Source: Drosophila miranda (Eukaryota; Arthropoda; Insecta; Diptera; Drosophilidae). Taken from it: a DNA stretch of 64,000 bases. The notes under the pieces are model-generated. The model did not search any database and was not told where the DNA came from. It saw only the letters and a program-made list of their open reading frames with translations. Made by a program: the position numbers and the translations under genes. The stretch is taken from positions 5,229,001 to 5,293,000 of the forward strand of contig NW_022881614.1 in the NCBI RefSeq assembly GCF_003369915.1, given 5' to 3'. How positions within the stretch are numbered: position 1 is the first letter of the stretch; each line of letters begins with the position of its first letter. This document shows positions 9,484-22,173 of the stretch, piece after piece.

Positions 9484-11085
9484 AGTCCCACCTGAACGAT
9501 AGGTGGCCAGGGCTGAGTCCAGGGAGGCTCGATGGTGTATGGGGACATCGGGGGATCTGGAGCCGCACTGGGTATATAAGAAATAGAATAGGATTAGTTA
9601 TATGTATTAGTAAGGGAAAAAGGGATAAATAGGAGTGAAAATATTAGAAAACGTGGATTGGATTATGGAAATCGTGGAGCGTGGACGGAAGAGTAACGTC
9701 GAAATTTGAAATTTTGTGCTTAAAACAGAAAGTTTGAAGTGAGTACAGAAAAAAGGGGGCGAGAAAATAGGTTGTAATGCAGAAAATTTTACTCACAGCC
9801 GGCAAGGAATATAGAAAACAGAACCGGGCCAGAATGTTTCCTGGAGAGGAACACTGGAGTTCGAGAAAGTCGACTGCAGAGAAGAAGACTGTCCAACGTG
9901 AACCTGAGTGAGTTCGTTCCAGTTGCGCGTGTGTGAGCCAAGAAGCGCGGGACGTGTGAAGGGGGAGGGTGAAAGAGGACGATTTAGCTGCCAGGGCGAT
10001 TCTAGCCACATCGCACGGTCGTTGCATCGCCTTCCAGTGCGTGCCACACGTTTGGTCTCAGTCACCACGTAAAAACCCCGAAACCCTATTTACACACACA
10101 CACGCGCACACGTATACACGGACCTATATAAATTTAGGGCTGACCGGCCACGGCCAGCGATCGCCCACGTCGTTTGAACTTAAAAAGAGAAACATAATCC
10201 GCACTCCAAACATCGTTCCACATTAAATGTTATTTTGTTCCGTGTGTTGTCCTTTATTTAGTATTAAGTATTAGCTTAAACCGTTTAACGTAAAATCTTG
10301 GCCATTGAACTAAATATGTACATATGTAAAAACACCAACACCTTTCACGAACCTAAATCTGCGAGCAGCTGTTCAGTTCCAGAAGATTAACCCTTAGTGG
10401 GTGACGCGGGGATCCCATCAGTCCACCGTATTTGGTCGAACGATTTGTGGAAAAATATTGTTTATTGTTTATGTCCCGGGACCCTTAACAAGAGCTCTTG
10501 GTAGGTTAAGTCTCTGTAGGGGCCCGAGTTAAATGAACTCCCGTAAAACTGGATCCACTCATCTACACATATTCCATTACTTATGGGTGAGGGTATCCCT
10601 GTTGGTTGAACGAAATTTCAGCAGTTATTTCCGTGTTTGCCTTTGTGTCGAACGTTTTGGTGTTTCGTTTTGGTTAGTGATAATTTGGAGTATATCTATT
10701 TATTTATGAGAAAGATGAAATTGTCAATTTATAATTAAGCTTGGATATATACTGAAGCATGATGCAGTAAATTAAAATAGAGGGAGGGCGCGTGACGTAA
10801 GCCATGGATTAGGCCAGCCGTTACCGTTCCAGCATTGGGTGGCCAAAATGAACGTTGTGTTCGGTCACAGGTAGGGCGGCGCGCGAAGTGATAACACCCA
10901 AGCTTCACCCACTTGATAGCCGTCTGTTTATGATTTTCCTTGTCTTTAGGTTGTTGTTAGTTTTGATGTCCCGAGAAGTAGTATGTCTCCCTTTTTGTCT
11001 ACATTTGGCGGGCAAGGGGAACTACCCAGCCCTGGGGTCGACAGCTAGTCGGCATTGCCCCCTGGGAAACAAGCCAAGTGTAACA
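9484..11085 (+). repeat. Element A LTR-a
   Basis: 1602 bp, ending AACA before the primer binding site at 11088. TATATAAA lies at 10125-10132. It includes the ~250 bp missing from LTR-0. It lacks the 22-bp stretch around GACGCGCCATCTAGCGG seen in LTR-b, showing that its 5' end belongs to the Diap2-junction lineage. Confidence 0.8.
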
Positions 11086-12272
11086 AATGGCGCCCAATAT
11101 ATTTTCGAATTCGCATGCATCTGGACCGACGCAGGTTCGGGTGGTATTACAACAAATGTCACTTGCGCTGGTAAAGGCAGATGCGGGGAATGAAAAAAAA
11201 TAATAAATTTTGTGGAGAAGACGACAGCTCGCGAAGTGCAGTTTAGCTGTCCCGGCAGAAGTCGCTGCTGCAGGCTTAAGGTGAGCGTAAAGCTGGTCCT
11301 TAATGGCGCGGGGTGATTGATGCTAGGGATGGATAGACGGAGGCAGTTAACGGAAATATAAAATATGTGATAGGGACTTACGAATTACAGTTGATCATTT
11401 TGTCGCTATTCGATGTCGCAAGTGAACGTAAGTCACTGCCGTTCAACAAAAAAAATGGATTGGGGTTTGCGACGGACACATTGCCTGGTGGACTGTGATA
11501 TCGAATAAATCTGTGATGAAATGTGATATTGGAATAAGTTAGAGTAAGTCATGTAGGTAAATGTTCATTGTAGTTTCGCACCTGCTTGTTTAAAACAAAG
11601 CCGCTTTCGTGTTTTTGAACCTGTTGTCTGTCTGCCGAGAGGTGGTGAGGAGTAGGTGGCCCGGGAGACGTAAAGACAACCCGCGATGCATCTGTTGTCA
11701 TGGCAGATCGGTATGATGGATGACAGGAACAAATCACAAGCAAAATGAGCTCATGCACAGTGAGGCTTCTCGTTTATCGGCCATCGCTTAGAGCGATGAC
11801 TAGAGTAGATGACAGGCCACACAAAGGTGGTGTTCGTAATTGTAGGATATCCGTAGGGCGACTGTCAAGTGGAGCGCAGAAACTGGAGCGGTTACTGGTC
11901 CCGGCTAGTCACGTGTCCCCCTCTTAATGAATCTTGTAAGAAGAAGAAGAACTGTTAGGAATTTTTGTTGTTAGGTTTTGTGTTGTGTTGAATGTGTTTG
12001 AAGTTTGAGTGTCTTAGGTGTCGACCGAATATACATGTATGTTATTATTTATTTATTTATTCAAATATTTAATTGCATATATCTCTTTAACGGCGCTAGT
12101 TGGCGCAATATTTATATCGGTATTTATTTATCGGAGTATTTATTGGTCCGAAGCGTGGTGTTATTTATTCTTGCTAGTTATTTCATTGGGTATTTATTTC
12201 TTTATTTATATATATTATCTTAGTTTAGGAGTTTCCCTTTTTTTTTTGTAGTATTGGTGTTGCTCGGTGCAG
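11086..12272 (+). other. Element A leader, copy 1
   Basis: Primer binding site TGGCGCCCAAT at 11088, then non-coding leader ending in TTTATT-rich sequence. Several short frames here recur in the other leaders but show no family resemblance. Confidence 0.7.
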
Positions 12273-13818
12273 ATGCCACAAGAAGGGGGTAGTCGACAGT
12301 ATCATACGCGATCACCCAGATAGGAGAAGTGTCAGGGGCGATGTTTGATCAAGATCGGGAGGAACTTGGAGCTGTGGGTCGGTTGTCAAGAACACCGGTC
12401 CAGGCCAGGTCAGAAGAATGGCCAATGTCCGATCCTACACCCACGCTTGCTTCCGAACTGGCATCAGCAGTCAACGTATCGTTGGCTCAGGCTCATGCGA
12501 CACACAGGGCAGCGAACACTGACTCTATTCGTCGGGTGTTGCAGGAAGAGTTGCGTAAGGGGTTCATCGAGATGATACACCAACTCAACGAGGTACTCCA
12601 GCCGGTTAGACAGCTGCAGCAGCAGAAGGAACCGCAGCGGGAGGAGGTTCACCACGAGCAGGAGTATCGAGGAGCAATCCCGAAAAGGAAGCCGTCTAGC
12701 ACGACTGATGCGCCGATTCCGCCACCAAAACCATTTTTGGCTCGCTCGGGCGAGGTGGTATTGGTCCGGAACCGTCTTCAGGAGTAGGACCGACCGCATC
12801 CAGTGAGCAGCATCAACGGTGGGCATCAAGCGCGAAATTGGCGAAACCCGATAGCACTCAGACACTCGGGTCAGGGTCGTGGCGAGAGTAGGAGAGCTGG
12901 TGGGATTCCTCGAGAAGATCCGCATCCAAATCCCCCGGGTTATAGACCTTGGCCACGGTGGGGCCGAGTCGAAAAATGGGACGTGACGTTCGACGGAGAC
13001 AGCAACAAAATGACAGTCGAGGATTTTGTGTTCCGAATTGAATTCCTACAAGCCCAATGCCGCTGTCCGTGGGATGAAGTTCTGAAGGGTTTCATCACCT
13101 GGTTACAGGAAACGAGCGGGAATGGTACTGGCAGTACATCCGTGATCATGGCGGTGGTGTTTGGCAGGAACTAAGGGGCGACTTAATTGCTCGTTTCCGA
13201 GGCACGGCGTCCGAGTTCGACCGCATGAGAGAACTGCGAGTAAGAATGCAGCGGTCAAACGAGAGTGTGGAAGACTTTTTCCATGTCATGAGAAAGCTCG
13301 CGTCGAGGTTGGAGATGCCACCACCTGAAAAGGAGATGGTAAAAATCGTCAAAAATGCACTCACAGATGAGATAGCTAGTTTCGTCTACGGCTTAAGGTT
13401 TTATTCCTTACACCAACTGCGGGATGAGTGCGTGGAAATAGAGGCACATCTGAAGAGGAAGGCTCGATCTTCGTGGCGAGGAGCACCCAAAGCCACAAAC
13501 TATGGTCGCGGGGCGAATGCGAACGTCAGCGAGGTCGCGCAGGATCGGTCGATTAGCGATGAAGAGGCAGAGGTCATTGAGGAAGCGCAAGTGACACAGC
13601 GGGTTCCACAGAAGTTGATTTGCTGGAACTGCGGGCAGACCGATCATGGCTTTAGGGACTGTATGGCATCGGAGAGGCGAATGTTCTGCTACCGGTGTGG
13701 AAAGCCCGATGCATATTGTCCAACCTGTCCGAATTGCGCGGGAAACGTGAAGAGGGGTGCGAGCATTCGCCAAGCAGGCGAATCACGCTCACAGAAGGAG
13801 CCTACGCAGAGAAAGTAG
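12273..13818 (+). pseudogene. Element A gag, copy 1
   Basis: Gag begins at the ATG at 12273. A 19-20 bp deletion at about 12316 relative to the 6218 copy already breaks the frame. The capsid part is broken again at about 13108 by the one-base shift found in every A copy. The C-terminal part from 13140 to the TAG at 13816-13818 is open and carries a CCHC knuckle (CWNCGQTDHGFRDC) followed by a Cys-rich second motif (CYRCGKPDAYC). Gag would coat the genomic RNA in the cytoplasmic particle. The end overlaps the pol frame, which lies at -1. Confidence 0.85.
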
Positions 13819-14061
13819 AAGAAAATAAAAATGAATTAGATAGACGTAATTTGCATGCTAGGTTAAGGAACTTATCATATGAAGAGCGCTTCAGAAATTA
13901 TTTAGAAACCCGAAATAGAATATTTTCTGAACTACGAGTGGATAGTATGCGAGCACTGTCGGTGCGGGTGAGAAAGGCGAGATCCCGGTTTAAGCAAAGG
14001 CGAGCTATGAGGAGGCAGCTGATTGCTTCAGTAAAGCGTTGTTGCAAGAAAGACCCGAGAG
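13695..14061 (+). pseudogene. Element A pol, 5' segment cut by copia (copy 1)
   Basis: This open frame overlaps the last 124 bp of gag at -1 and is rich in Arg and Lys. It is colinear with the start of element B pol. At 14057-14061 (GAGAG) it is interrupted by the copia insertion and resumes after the second GAGAG at 18980-18984. The -1 overlap suggests the family used ribosomal frameshifting between gag and pol. Confidence 0.75.
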
Positions 14062-14250
14062 TGTTAAAGTTATTTTATTTGTAAGACAGCAGAAGATCAG
14101 TATACAGAATTATATGTGCTTCCGAGTAACATACGCAAGAGACGGACGCCGAAAGAAGAATATCGATATGAGAACATCGATATGCAGCAGGGCACATGCG
14201 CAGTGTTGTTAGAGATCAATATCTAATTATCGTGGCGTTCACTTTGAACA
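14062..14250 (-). repeat. Copia 3' LTR (copy 1)
   Basis: 189 bp; identical to the LTR at 26790-26978 and differing at three sites from its partner at 18791-18979. Confidence 0.92.
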
Positions 14251-14322
14251 CTCCTCCTCAACACAACGCATGTTTACAAACTTTAAATATACTTAACTAA
14301 TATCCAATAACATGTCAAGCAC

Positions 14323-17300
14323 TTATAAACGATCTTTTAAACCAAATGCGAATACAAATTTATGGTGCTTAACCTTGGCTAAGTTCTTTGTGAGGACATC
14401 TGCTATCATCTCATCGGTTGGCAGATACGCAATGTTGACTTCACCTCTCTTGAGAACCTCTCGAATATGATGTATCTTGACGTCGATGTGCTTTCTACGT
14501 GCATGAAACATGGGGTTTCTAGCAAGCTGCTGTGCTCCAATGTTGTCGCCGTACATCTGAATAGCTGACTCCTTGGACATCAGCTTCAAGTCAATCAGTA
14601 GGCTGCGAAAGTATATCGCCTCTTTTGCTGCAGATGATAAGGCTATGTACTCTGCCTCCGTGGATCTGAGGGCAACCGTCGATTGCTTTCTTGACTCCCA
14701 AGAAACCGCTCCTCCTGCCAACATGCATACATAGCCAGTGAATGACTTTCGGTTCGTCATATCACTTGCCCAATCTGCATCAACAAAACACTCAATTGCC
14801 TTTCCTTGCTTTGTGTAGCATATCTCCCAGTCGATAGTTTTTGCCAAATATCGAAGGATGTGCTTGGCTGCCGCTTCATGCTCGGAATGAGGATCCTTGT
14901 TACGTTGTGCTAATTTGTTCACCGAATGCGCAATGTCCGTACGAGTCATAACAGCAAGATAAGATAACTCTCCAATTAGCTTTTGGAACGATGTGATGTC
15001 GACCCTGCGGCAGTCCTCTTTGTTGCATGCCACCTGGTAACCAGCTTCAAGAGGCGTGGACGTCTGTCGACAATCTTTCAAATTGTACTGTTCGAGCAAC
15101 TCTCTAATATACTTCCGTTGGCTGATTAAAATCGCACCCGTACTGCCTTCACGTTTCACCTCAATACCTAAAAAGTATTGCATAGGCCCGATGTCAACCA
15201 CATCAAATTCTGCTGCGATCTTTATCTTGATATCAGATATATCATCTAGGTCCTTGCACGCCAAAATAATGTCATCTACGTAGACAGCTATTAGACACAT
15301 ATTTTTACCTGGCTTTTTTACCAGAGTTCGTTGACAGTCGGTATAAAACCAATGCGTCTCAGCGTTGCATCCAACGTAGAGTTCCACACTCTTCCTGATT
15401 GTTTTAGGCCATATATACTTTTGTGAAGCCTCAAAACGTGATTTGGGTGAACTTCGCTGATGAAGCCCTCAGGTTGTCTCATTAAAACCTCATCCTCCAA
15501 TTCGCCGTTGAGATACGCCGTGACAACATCCATTTGATGTAGGTGGAGACCATGTTCGACTGCAAGTGTAATTATCAACCTGATAGTTGCGTGGCGTACA
15601 ACTGGTGCAAATGTTTCCTTGTAGTCGATCCCGTAGCGTTGGCTACAACCTTTCGCCACCAGACGTGATTTGAGCCTGTTCACGCTTCCATCCGGATTGG
15701 ACTTAACTGCGTAAACCCATCTGCATCCAATGGACTTTTTCCCGCTAGGCAATTTAGTAAGCGACCACGTGCCGTTCTTCACGAGAGATTCGTACTCGTC
15801 CTTCATTGATGCTTTCCATATCTCGCCTTCAGTAGACCGTTCAGCTTGTGCGTAGTTTTGTGGAACTTGTACGTCTGCTGCCAGTATCGCATTGAGCATA
15901 TCATACTGCTTCCTTGGTCGTCCTGGTTTGCCCGTCCGTACTATGGTTGGGCGTCCTGGTCCTCTTATTGGTTCTGGAATTACAAGAATGTCATTACTAG
16001 ACCTAATCTCCTCCTGATTTTCTGGCTCATTTTCTGGATCTTTAAATTGCTCGCTATCCATTTCGGGTTCAGAGTCCTGGTTTTGTTGAACCTGAATTGA
16101 TGCCATGTCATTGGAACATGATGCATCTAGTTTGCCCCCTTCAGGTTCTACAAAAATGACATCCCTACTCTCTACGAGTTTCCTGGTTTCTTTACTGACC
16201 AAACGGTATGCTTTGGCTGTATCCGAGTAGCCCACCATTATATACTCTAAGCCTTTCTGTGCGAACTTTGATTTCTTTATTTTATCTAGAGCTATCGCTA
16301 CTGAGCCAAAAACTCTTAAATGCGATACCACTGGCTTTCTACCTGTCCATATTTCAAAAGGTGTCACCCCGCTCAAGCAGCTGCTTGCCACTCTATTTCG
16401 CAAATACGTGGCAGTTCGAATCGCTTCTGCCCAATAGCATTCACTTAACCCAGCATGCAGCAGCATACTTCTTGCCATTTCTACCAATGTTATGTTGGCC
16501 CTTTCTGCAACTCCGTTTTGTTGAGGTGTATATGGCACTGTTAAGTTTTGCTTTATTCCATTTTGGTTTAGGTAATTATCAAAAACGTTTGATATGTATT
16601 CTCGGCCATTGTCGCTTCGTAAAACCTTGACTTTTCTCCCAGTTTGGCACTCAACTTGACTTTGAAATTCTTTAAAAGCCTCGAAAACCTGATCTTTGGT
16701 TTTTAGGAAACTTACTGATACATATCTTGAACAATCATCAATAAATGTGGCGAAATATCGATTGCCTCCCATTGACTGCTTTTGCATTGGACCGCATACA
16801 TCAGTATGTTTTAAGTCTAGAACGCCCTTTGACCTGTTTGTGCTCGATTGAAATGGTTGCACGCAAATTTTACTTTTTGCGCATGTTGCACACACTTGTT
16901 TTGGCTTGTATATGCCCTTGAGACCTATTACCATCTCCTTGTTAACCATTTCCTTTAATGCGTCAAAATGTACGTGGCCGAACCTATTGTGCCATTTGAA
17001 TGCATATGAATGCAACATTTACAATGTTCATACACTTTTCCTGATTGTCCTGAAACATAAACAATCCATTTTCCAGATGTGCCTTTATAACTATTTTTCC
17101 GTTTTCAAAAATCATCGCTTGATTTTTCTCAAACACAACTTTTTTTCCATGTTTTAATAGTTTTGTGACCGATATAAAATTGTACTGCAAATCTGGTACC
17201 AAGATAACCTTTTCCAGCGTAACGGATCTATCACCGAACTTTACTTGAACAGTTCCATGCCCTTCAGCAATAAGTGATTTACCGCCGGCTAAAAATACTT

Positions 17301-18249
17301 TTTGATTATCTTCCGTGAACGACACAAAGCGTTCCTTGTCACAACATAGATGCGCCGTTGCGCCACTGTCTATGCACCATGCATTTAACATCTGGTCATT
17401 TGGCTTAGCTAAACTTAGGATTGGTACATATTTTTCTGGTTCCACTTTGGCATATTCGGTTACGCAAAGCATTGTACCCAATCTTTCCCCGCTTTTACTG
17501 TTTGCGCCCTTGTTGTTTGCTCCTTCCTGCTTGCTTTTAGCACGGCATTCCGATTTAAAATGCCCTTCCTTTCCGCACTTAAAACACTTTTTGCCCTTCT
17601 TAAAGTTTTTCTTAAAATTGTTGTTGTCATAACTGACGTGTAGTTCCGCGCTACTTGTAATTTCCTTGCTAATGCTATCTTCCTGCCTATTCGCTTCTTC
17701 AGAAATTTTTATTTTTATCATGCTCAAGCTCGGCAAATCATCTCGCGTCTCAATCGCAACAACAAAACTTTCATACGATTTAGGCAAACCATTTAGCAAC
17801 ACAACTGATAAGATCTTTTCATCAACCTTTATGTTGACCTCTGCTAAAGCCTCGTGTACCACCTGGAATTTCCGCAAATATTCCTGTGCACTTATACCAT
17901 CCGACATTTTTAACGTCAACAATTGTTTAATTAAAAGCACTACCCTTGCTGGTCCGCTTGGCCTGTGAATTTTATTTAGTTTTTGCCATGCCTGTGACGA
18001 CGATACACAATTTTTAATATTGTTTAGTTGGGTCGATTTAACACAAAGTAAAATTGACGCCAACGCCTTTTGATCCTTTAGTTCAAAAGCTGCACGTTGC
18101 TCATTTGTTGCACTTTCACTAAGCTCAATTTTGTCACTGATGATTGGCCACAAATCATTTTGTATGAGAACACTTCTCATCAAAACTTCCCATGTGCTAT
18201 AATTGTTTTCGTCCAGTTTCTCAATATTGAAATTCATATTGCCACTCAT
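14323..18249 (-). pseudogene. Copia-type gag-pol polyprotein, two frameshifts (copy 1)
   Basis: Three successive minus-strand frames: 18249-16984 (421 codons), 17018-15318 (566) and 15387-14323 (354). The first holds a gag domain, the knuckle CFKCGKEGHFKSEC and the protease motif WCIDSGATAH. The second holds the integrase zinc region (HNRFGH...CATCAKSK), the catalytic D-D-E (RSDNGREY, AERAN) and the start of the reverse transcriptase. The third has YVDDIIL and an RNase H with FVDADWASD and STEAEYIA. Canonical copia has one frame of about 1400 codons, so the breaks at about 17000 and about 15320 (next to an A run) are lesions. Both are shared with the second copy. The integrase has Ile where copy 2 has Arg after AERAN. 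Confidence 0.9.
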
Positions 18250-18790
18250 TTTTTATACTTATTGTCCCACAGTGCAAAATTTGTAACTGTCGATCGTCTC
18301 ATGCACAAAGCAACTACGACGACAATACTGTTGTCCGTGTCTTTCTTTTGTTTTTTCGTTTTCTCTTAAGTATCCCTCCGAGTTGCTATTTACACACACA
18401 CACACTCGGGATTTTCTAAGGCTTGGTATACACACTTTTGGGTATACACACTCGCGGTTTCGTGCGGCTTGGCATACGCACTTTTTGGTATACACACTTG
18501 AGTCTCCGTTCGCTTTTGTGTTTCTTGATCCGTTGGGACTGCTTTATTTTGGACTTTAAACCACGGCAACGGTCCGATTCGCTGCAAAATTCTAATCAAA
18601 AAAACACAATGCGAATCTCCGTTGAATTTGTTCAACTTGTTCTTTTGCCTTTCTATGTACACACATACACTAATGAGTCTATGCCATTTTTTTAGCACTG
18701 CTTTTCACTAAGCACCAAACAATGTTTATTGTTTCTCACTGTTTCTGTTTTATACTGTTTCTGGGTGAATTGGTGTCTGGGCCCATAACC
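18250..18790 (-). other. Copia 5' leader with primer binding site (copy 1)
   Basis: GGTTATGGGCCCAGACACC (minus strand, 18790-18772) matches the internal initiator-tRNA-Met primer site used by copia. The remainder contains CA-rich short repeats (18390-18500) and no gene. Confidence 0.8.
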
Positions 18791-18979
18791 TGTTAAAGTT
18801 ATTTTATTTGTAAGACAGCAGAAGATCAGTATACAGAATTATATGTGCTTCCGAGTAACATACGCAAGAGACAGACGCCGAATGAAGAATATCGATATGA
18901 GAACATCGATATGCAGCAGGGCACATGCGCAGTGTTGTTAGAGATCAATATCTAATTATCGTGGCGGTCACTTTGAACA
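18791..18979 (-). repeat. Copia 5' LTR (copy 1)
   Basis: 189 bp, TGTT...AACA, next to the primer site; followed by the GAGAG duplication at 18980-18984. Confidence 0.92.
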
Positions 18980-18984
18980 GAGAG

Positions 18985-21900
18985 TTTTTGCAGAAATCTC
19001 TATAATGGGCGAGTCCGTGCGAGGCCAGTTGGATTCAGGCGCTACACACAGCATGCTAGGGTGTAATGGTCAGGAATTCCTGGAGAAGCTGGGCGTGGAG
19101 GCTCGTCGATATTCTTATATAGTGAAGGTAGCGAATGGGGAAGATCGCGCAATCGTTGGCCGAGTAGAATTACCGGTGAAATACAAGGAAGAGTTAAAAA
19201 GATTAACGTTTTTCGTATGCCCTTTCTTGGAACAGGAAATTTAATTGGGCGTAGACTTTTGGCGGGTATTCTCATTGGCTCCTGAGGTGATGGGAGAAGG
19301 TCCAGAAGGGGCATCTCACAGATTAGTGGAAGAAGTGCTGGCTGATCAAGTCGCTCACTATGTGGAAGGCCCGGAGAAGGAGATAGTGCAGGAAGAATGG
19401 GAGTTGTCAGAAAAGCAAAAGGCAGCCTTGGATCAGGTGAGGCAGAGTTTCTGACTTTCGAAGCTGTAGGCCTGGGGAGGACGTCGAGAGAGACTCACAA
19501 AATTCAGTTGGTGGAGAAGGCCGAGCCTGTGAAGGATCGACATTACCCGCTGTCGCCAGCGATGCAGGAAGTGGTGTGTGGTGAGGTGGACAAAATGCTG
19601 GCTTTGGGAGTCATCGAGTACAGTGATAGTCCGTGGAGCAACCGTACCACCGTGGTGCGAAGGCCGGGCAAAAATCGTTTCTGTCTCGAAGCCCGAAAGC
19701 TCAAAAAAGTAACCATCAAGGAAGCTTACCCACTTCCTAGCATCGAGGGAATTTTGTCGCGTCTCGATCAGACGATATATATCTCCAGCGTCGACTTAAA
19801 ATTCGCTTTTTGGCAAATCGAGCTGGACGAGCAGAGTCGACCATATACGGCGTTCACGGTGCCGGGACGGCGTCTGTACCAGTTCCGTATGATGCCCTTT
19901 GGCCTCTGCAACGCCGCACAACGCCTATGTAGACTGGTCGATAAGGTGATTCCGGTGGAGATGCGTTCAAACGTCTATGCGTATCTCGACGACTTGCTGA
20001 TTATAGCTGAGGACTTCCAAACGCACGTGAAGATTCTGCGACAGGTTGCCGAGCGTCTACGAGAAGCAAATTTAACGATAGGGCTGAGCAAATCTCATTT
20101 TTGCTATAAAAACATTAAATACCTGGGATTTATAGTGAGAGGAGGAGCGCTGAAGATGGATCCGGATCGTGTGTCGGCCATTTTGCGCATTCCCGAGCCG
20201 CGATCTGTTCGAGAATTGCGTAGTTTCCTGGGAACTGCGGGCTGGTACCGGCGCTTTATGAAAAACTATGCTGAGATGGCCGGTCCGCTCACAGACGCCC
20301 TGAAAAAGTCGGGAAATGGAAAGTTTAAATTGACGGAGGAGGCAAAACGAGCCATGGGGGAGCTAAAAGCTGCACTCACCTCGGCACCAGTCCTGGTACA
20401 CGCGGATTTCAAGCGGCTCTTCTACATACAGTGCGACGCCTTACATTATGGGGTAGGAGCCGTACTCTTCCAACGGGATGACGAGCAGAACGAGAGGCCC
20501 ATAGCGTTTTTCTCTGCCAAACTGAATTGCCACCAAAAAAACTACTCGGTGACAGAGAAGGAGTGTCTGGCAGCCCTCATGGCGATCCTTAAGTTCCGTC
20601 CGTACGTAGAGCTTATGCTGTTTACAGTCATAACTGACCACGCCAGTCTCAAATGGCTCATGACCATGAAGAACCTGGATGGTCGCTTAGCTCGTTGGTC
20701 CCTTCAACTGCAGGCCTTCGATTTCGGCATAGAACACCGGAAAGGAGCGGACAATGTATTGAAGAGCTGGAAGTGGATCCGAGTAGTGTCTTGGGCTTTG
20801 AAACAGTGGAGTTTGAATCTGGAGAATATCAGGAGTTAAGGAAGGAAATAACAGAGAACCAAGACCGCTTACCTGATCTCCAGATTTGTTGGCGGCATGA
20901 TATTCAAGCGCATGCGCTTTGAACGATTGGATGATCAACTGGAGGGCGCCGTCTGGAAATTGTGGGTTCCGAGTTCGCTGACGGCCGCGTTGATAGACAA
21001 AGCACATTCGGAAGAGAAGACAGCGCACGGAGGAATCGCGAAAACCTTGCACTTATTGCGTAGGCAGTTTTACTGGCCGAACATGGCGATAGAGGTGCGG
21101 GATTATATCCGACGGTGCACCGTGTGCAAGGAGTCAAAAGCGCCGAATTATCGGATGCAGGTCGGGATGGGGCAAGAAGTGGTCTCTGAGCGCCCGTTCC
21201 AAAAACTTTATATTGATTTTTTGGGCAAATATCCGCGGTCAAAGAATGGTCAGGCGTGGATATTTATTGTAGTTGACCAGTTCTCTACGTTCACATTCCT
21301 AAAGACCATGACCAAGGCCACAGCAAAGGAAGTTGTGAGATTCCTCGTTCACGAGGTGTTTTACAATTTTGGAGTGCCGGAGATGATTCACTCGGACAAT
21401 GTGGCTCAGTTCGTCTCGAAAACTTTTAAGGAGATGACCGATGCATTCGGAGTCACTCATATGTATGAGTATTCTCCGCAGAGTAACGCAGCCGAACGCG
21501 TGAATCGCACAGTACTCAGCGCGATTCGGGCGTATCTGGAAGACGATCACCGGGACTGGGATGTGCATCTGCCGGAGATAGAACTGGCTATTAGGAACTC
21601 GGTTCACGAGGCGACAGGCGTAACACCGTTCTTTGCAGTCTTCGTGCAGCAAATGTATTTGCATGGGTCATGCTACAAGCTGGCAAAGCGACTTCGGTCA
21701 ATCGGCGAGCATGACATATCGCTGCTGGAGGGTCAGGACAAGCGACAACTCATCCAAGAGAGGATTCGCGCTAGTTTACATCAGGCATACGAGCGTAGTA
21801 GGGTAAGGTACAACCAGCGAGCTCGGGGGTTCTACGCGATGCCGCGACAAGAGGTATTCCGCCGAAATTTTGTCCTTAGTGACTTCGGCAAAGGCTTTAA

Positions 21901-22027
21901 TGCCAAGTTCGCGCGCAAATTCATCCGATGCCGGGTAGTGAAGCCAGTAGGAGAGAACGCGTATGCTCTGGAGGACATTAACGGCCGTCCCATAGGAGTG
22001 TACCACGCCAAAGACCTGAGAATGTAG
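18985..22027 (+). pseudogene. Element A pol: protease, RT, RNase H, integrase (copy 1)
   Basis: Continues pol after the copia insertion. Protease motif LDSGATHSM at about 19028, RT with YLDDLL at 19981, RNase H with QCDALHYG and TDHASLKWL, then integrase from about 20897 with an H-H-C-C zinc region (ending CTVCKESK), catalytic IDFLG, HSDN and AAERVN. Lesions: TAA at 19242-19244, frameshift at about 19440 (this copy only), and frameshifts at about 20755 and about 20885. The Gly normally following SDN is Val in both A copies. Stop at 22025-22027. Colinear with the cleaner element B pol, which shows these are breaks, not separate genes. Confidence 0.9.
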
Positions 22028-22173
22028 TGAGGTGTGGGTGTGGCCTACGTTGGGCGCGGCAGAAGAAGGCAGGGCACGCCGGCGTGTGCTCAATAGTGTT
22101 CCGGAATCCGGTGGGCATGCCCACGCGTATGTTGTCCCTCCTGGGACTGACGACATACTCGTGGTGGGGTTCT
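22028..22173 (+). other. Element A 3' untranslated segment (copy 1)
   Basis: A 146-bp spacer between pol and the LTR as aligned here. A short stretch (GGCCTACGTT) is shared with the same place in element B. The real LTR start may lie within it (for example TGTTGTCC at about 22126), since no sure polypurine tract is visible. Confidence 0.5.

Larger units (their letters stand above)
14062..18979 (-). mobile_element. Copia-type retrotransposon inserted in element A pol (copy 1)
   Basis: 4918 bp on the minus strand with two 189-bp LTRs (14062-14250 and 18791-18979) of form TGTT...AACA. A 5-bp target duplication GAGAG lies at 14057-14061 and 18980-18984. The primer site GGTTATGGGCCCAG adjoins the 5' LTR and a purine-rich TTGAGGAGGAG precedes the 3' LTR. 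The LTRs differ at three positions. The coding region is colinear with copia (gag, protease, integrase, RT, RNase H) but split by two frameshifts. Confidence 0.93.

Noticed and set aside
14062..14250. The 189-bp repeats flanking copia as a duplicated piece of A pol
   Set aside because: They have TGTT...AACA ends, adjoin an initiator-Met primer site and a purine tract, and are bounded by GAGAG, so they are the copia LTRs.
16208..16630. Plus-strand frames of 84-140 codons across the copia region
   Set aside because: They are shadows of the minus-strand gag-pol frames and repeat identically in copy 2 without any family features.
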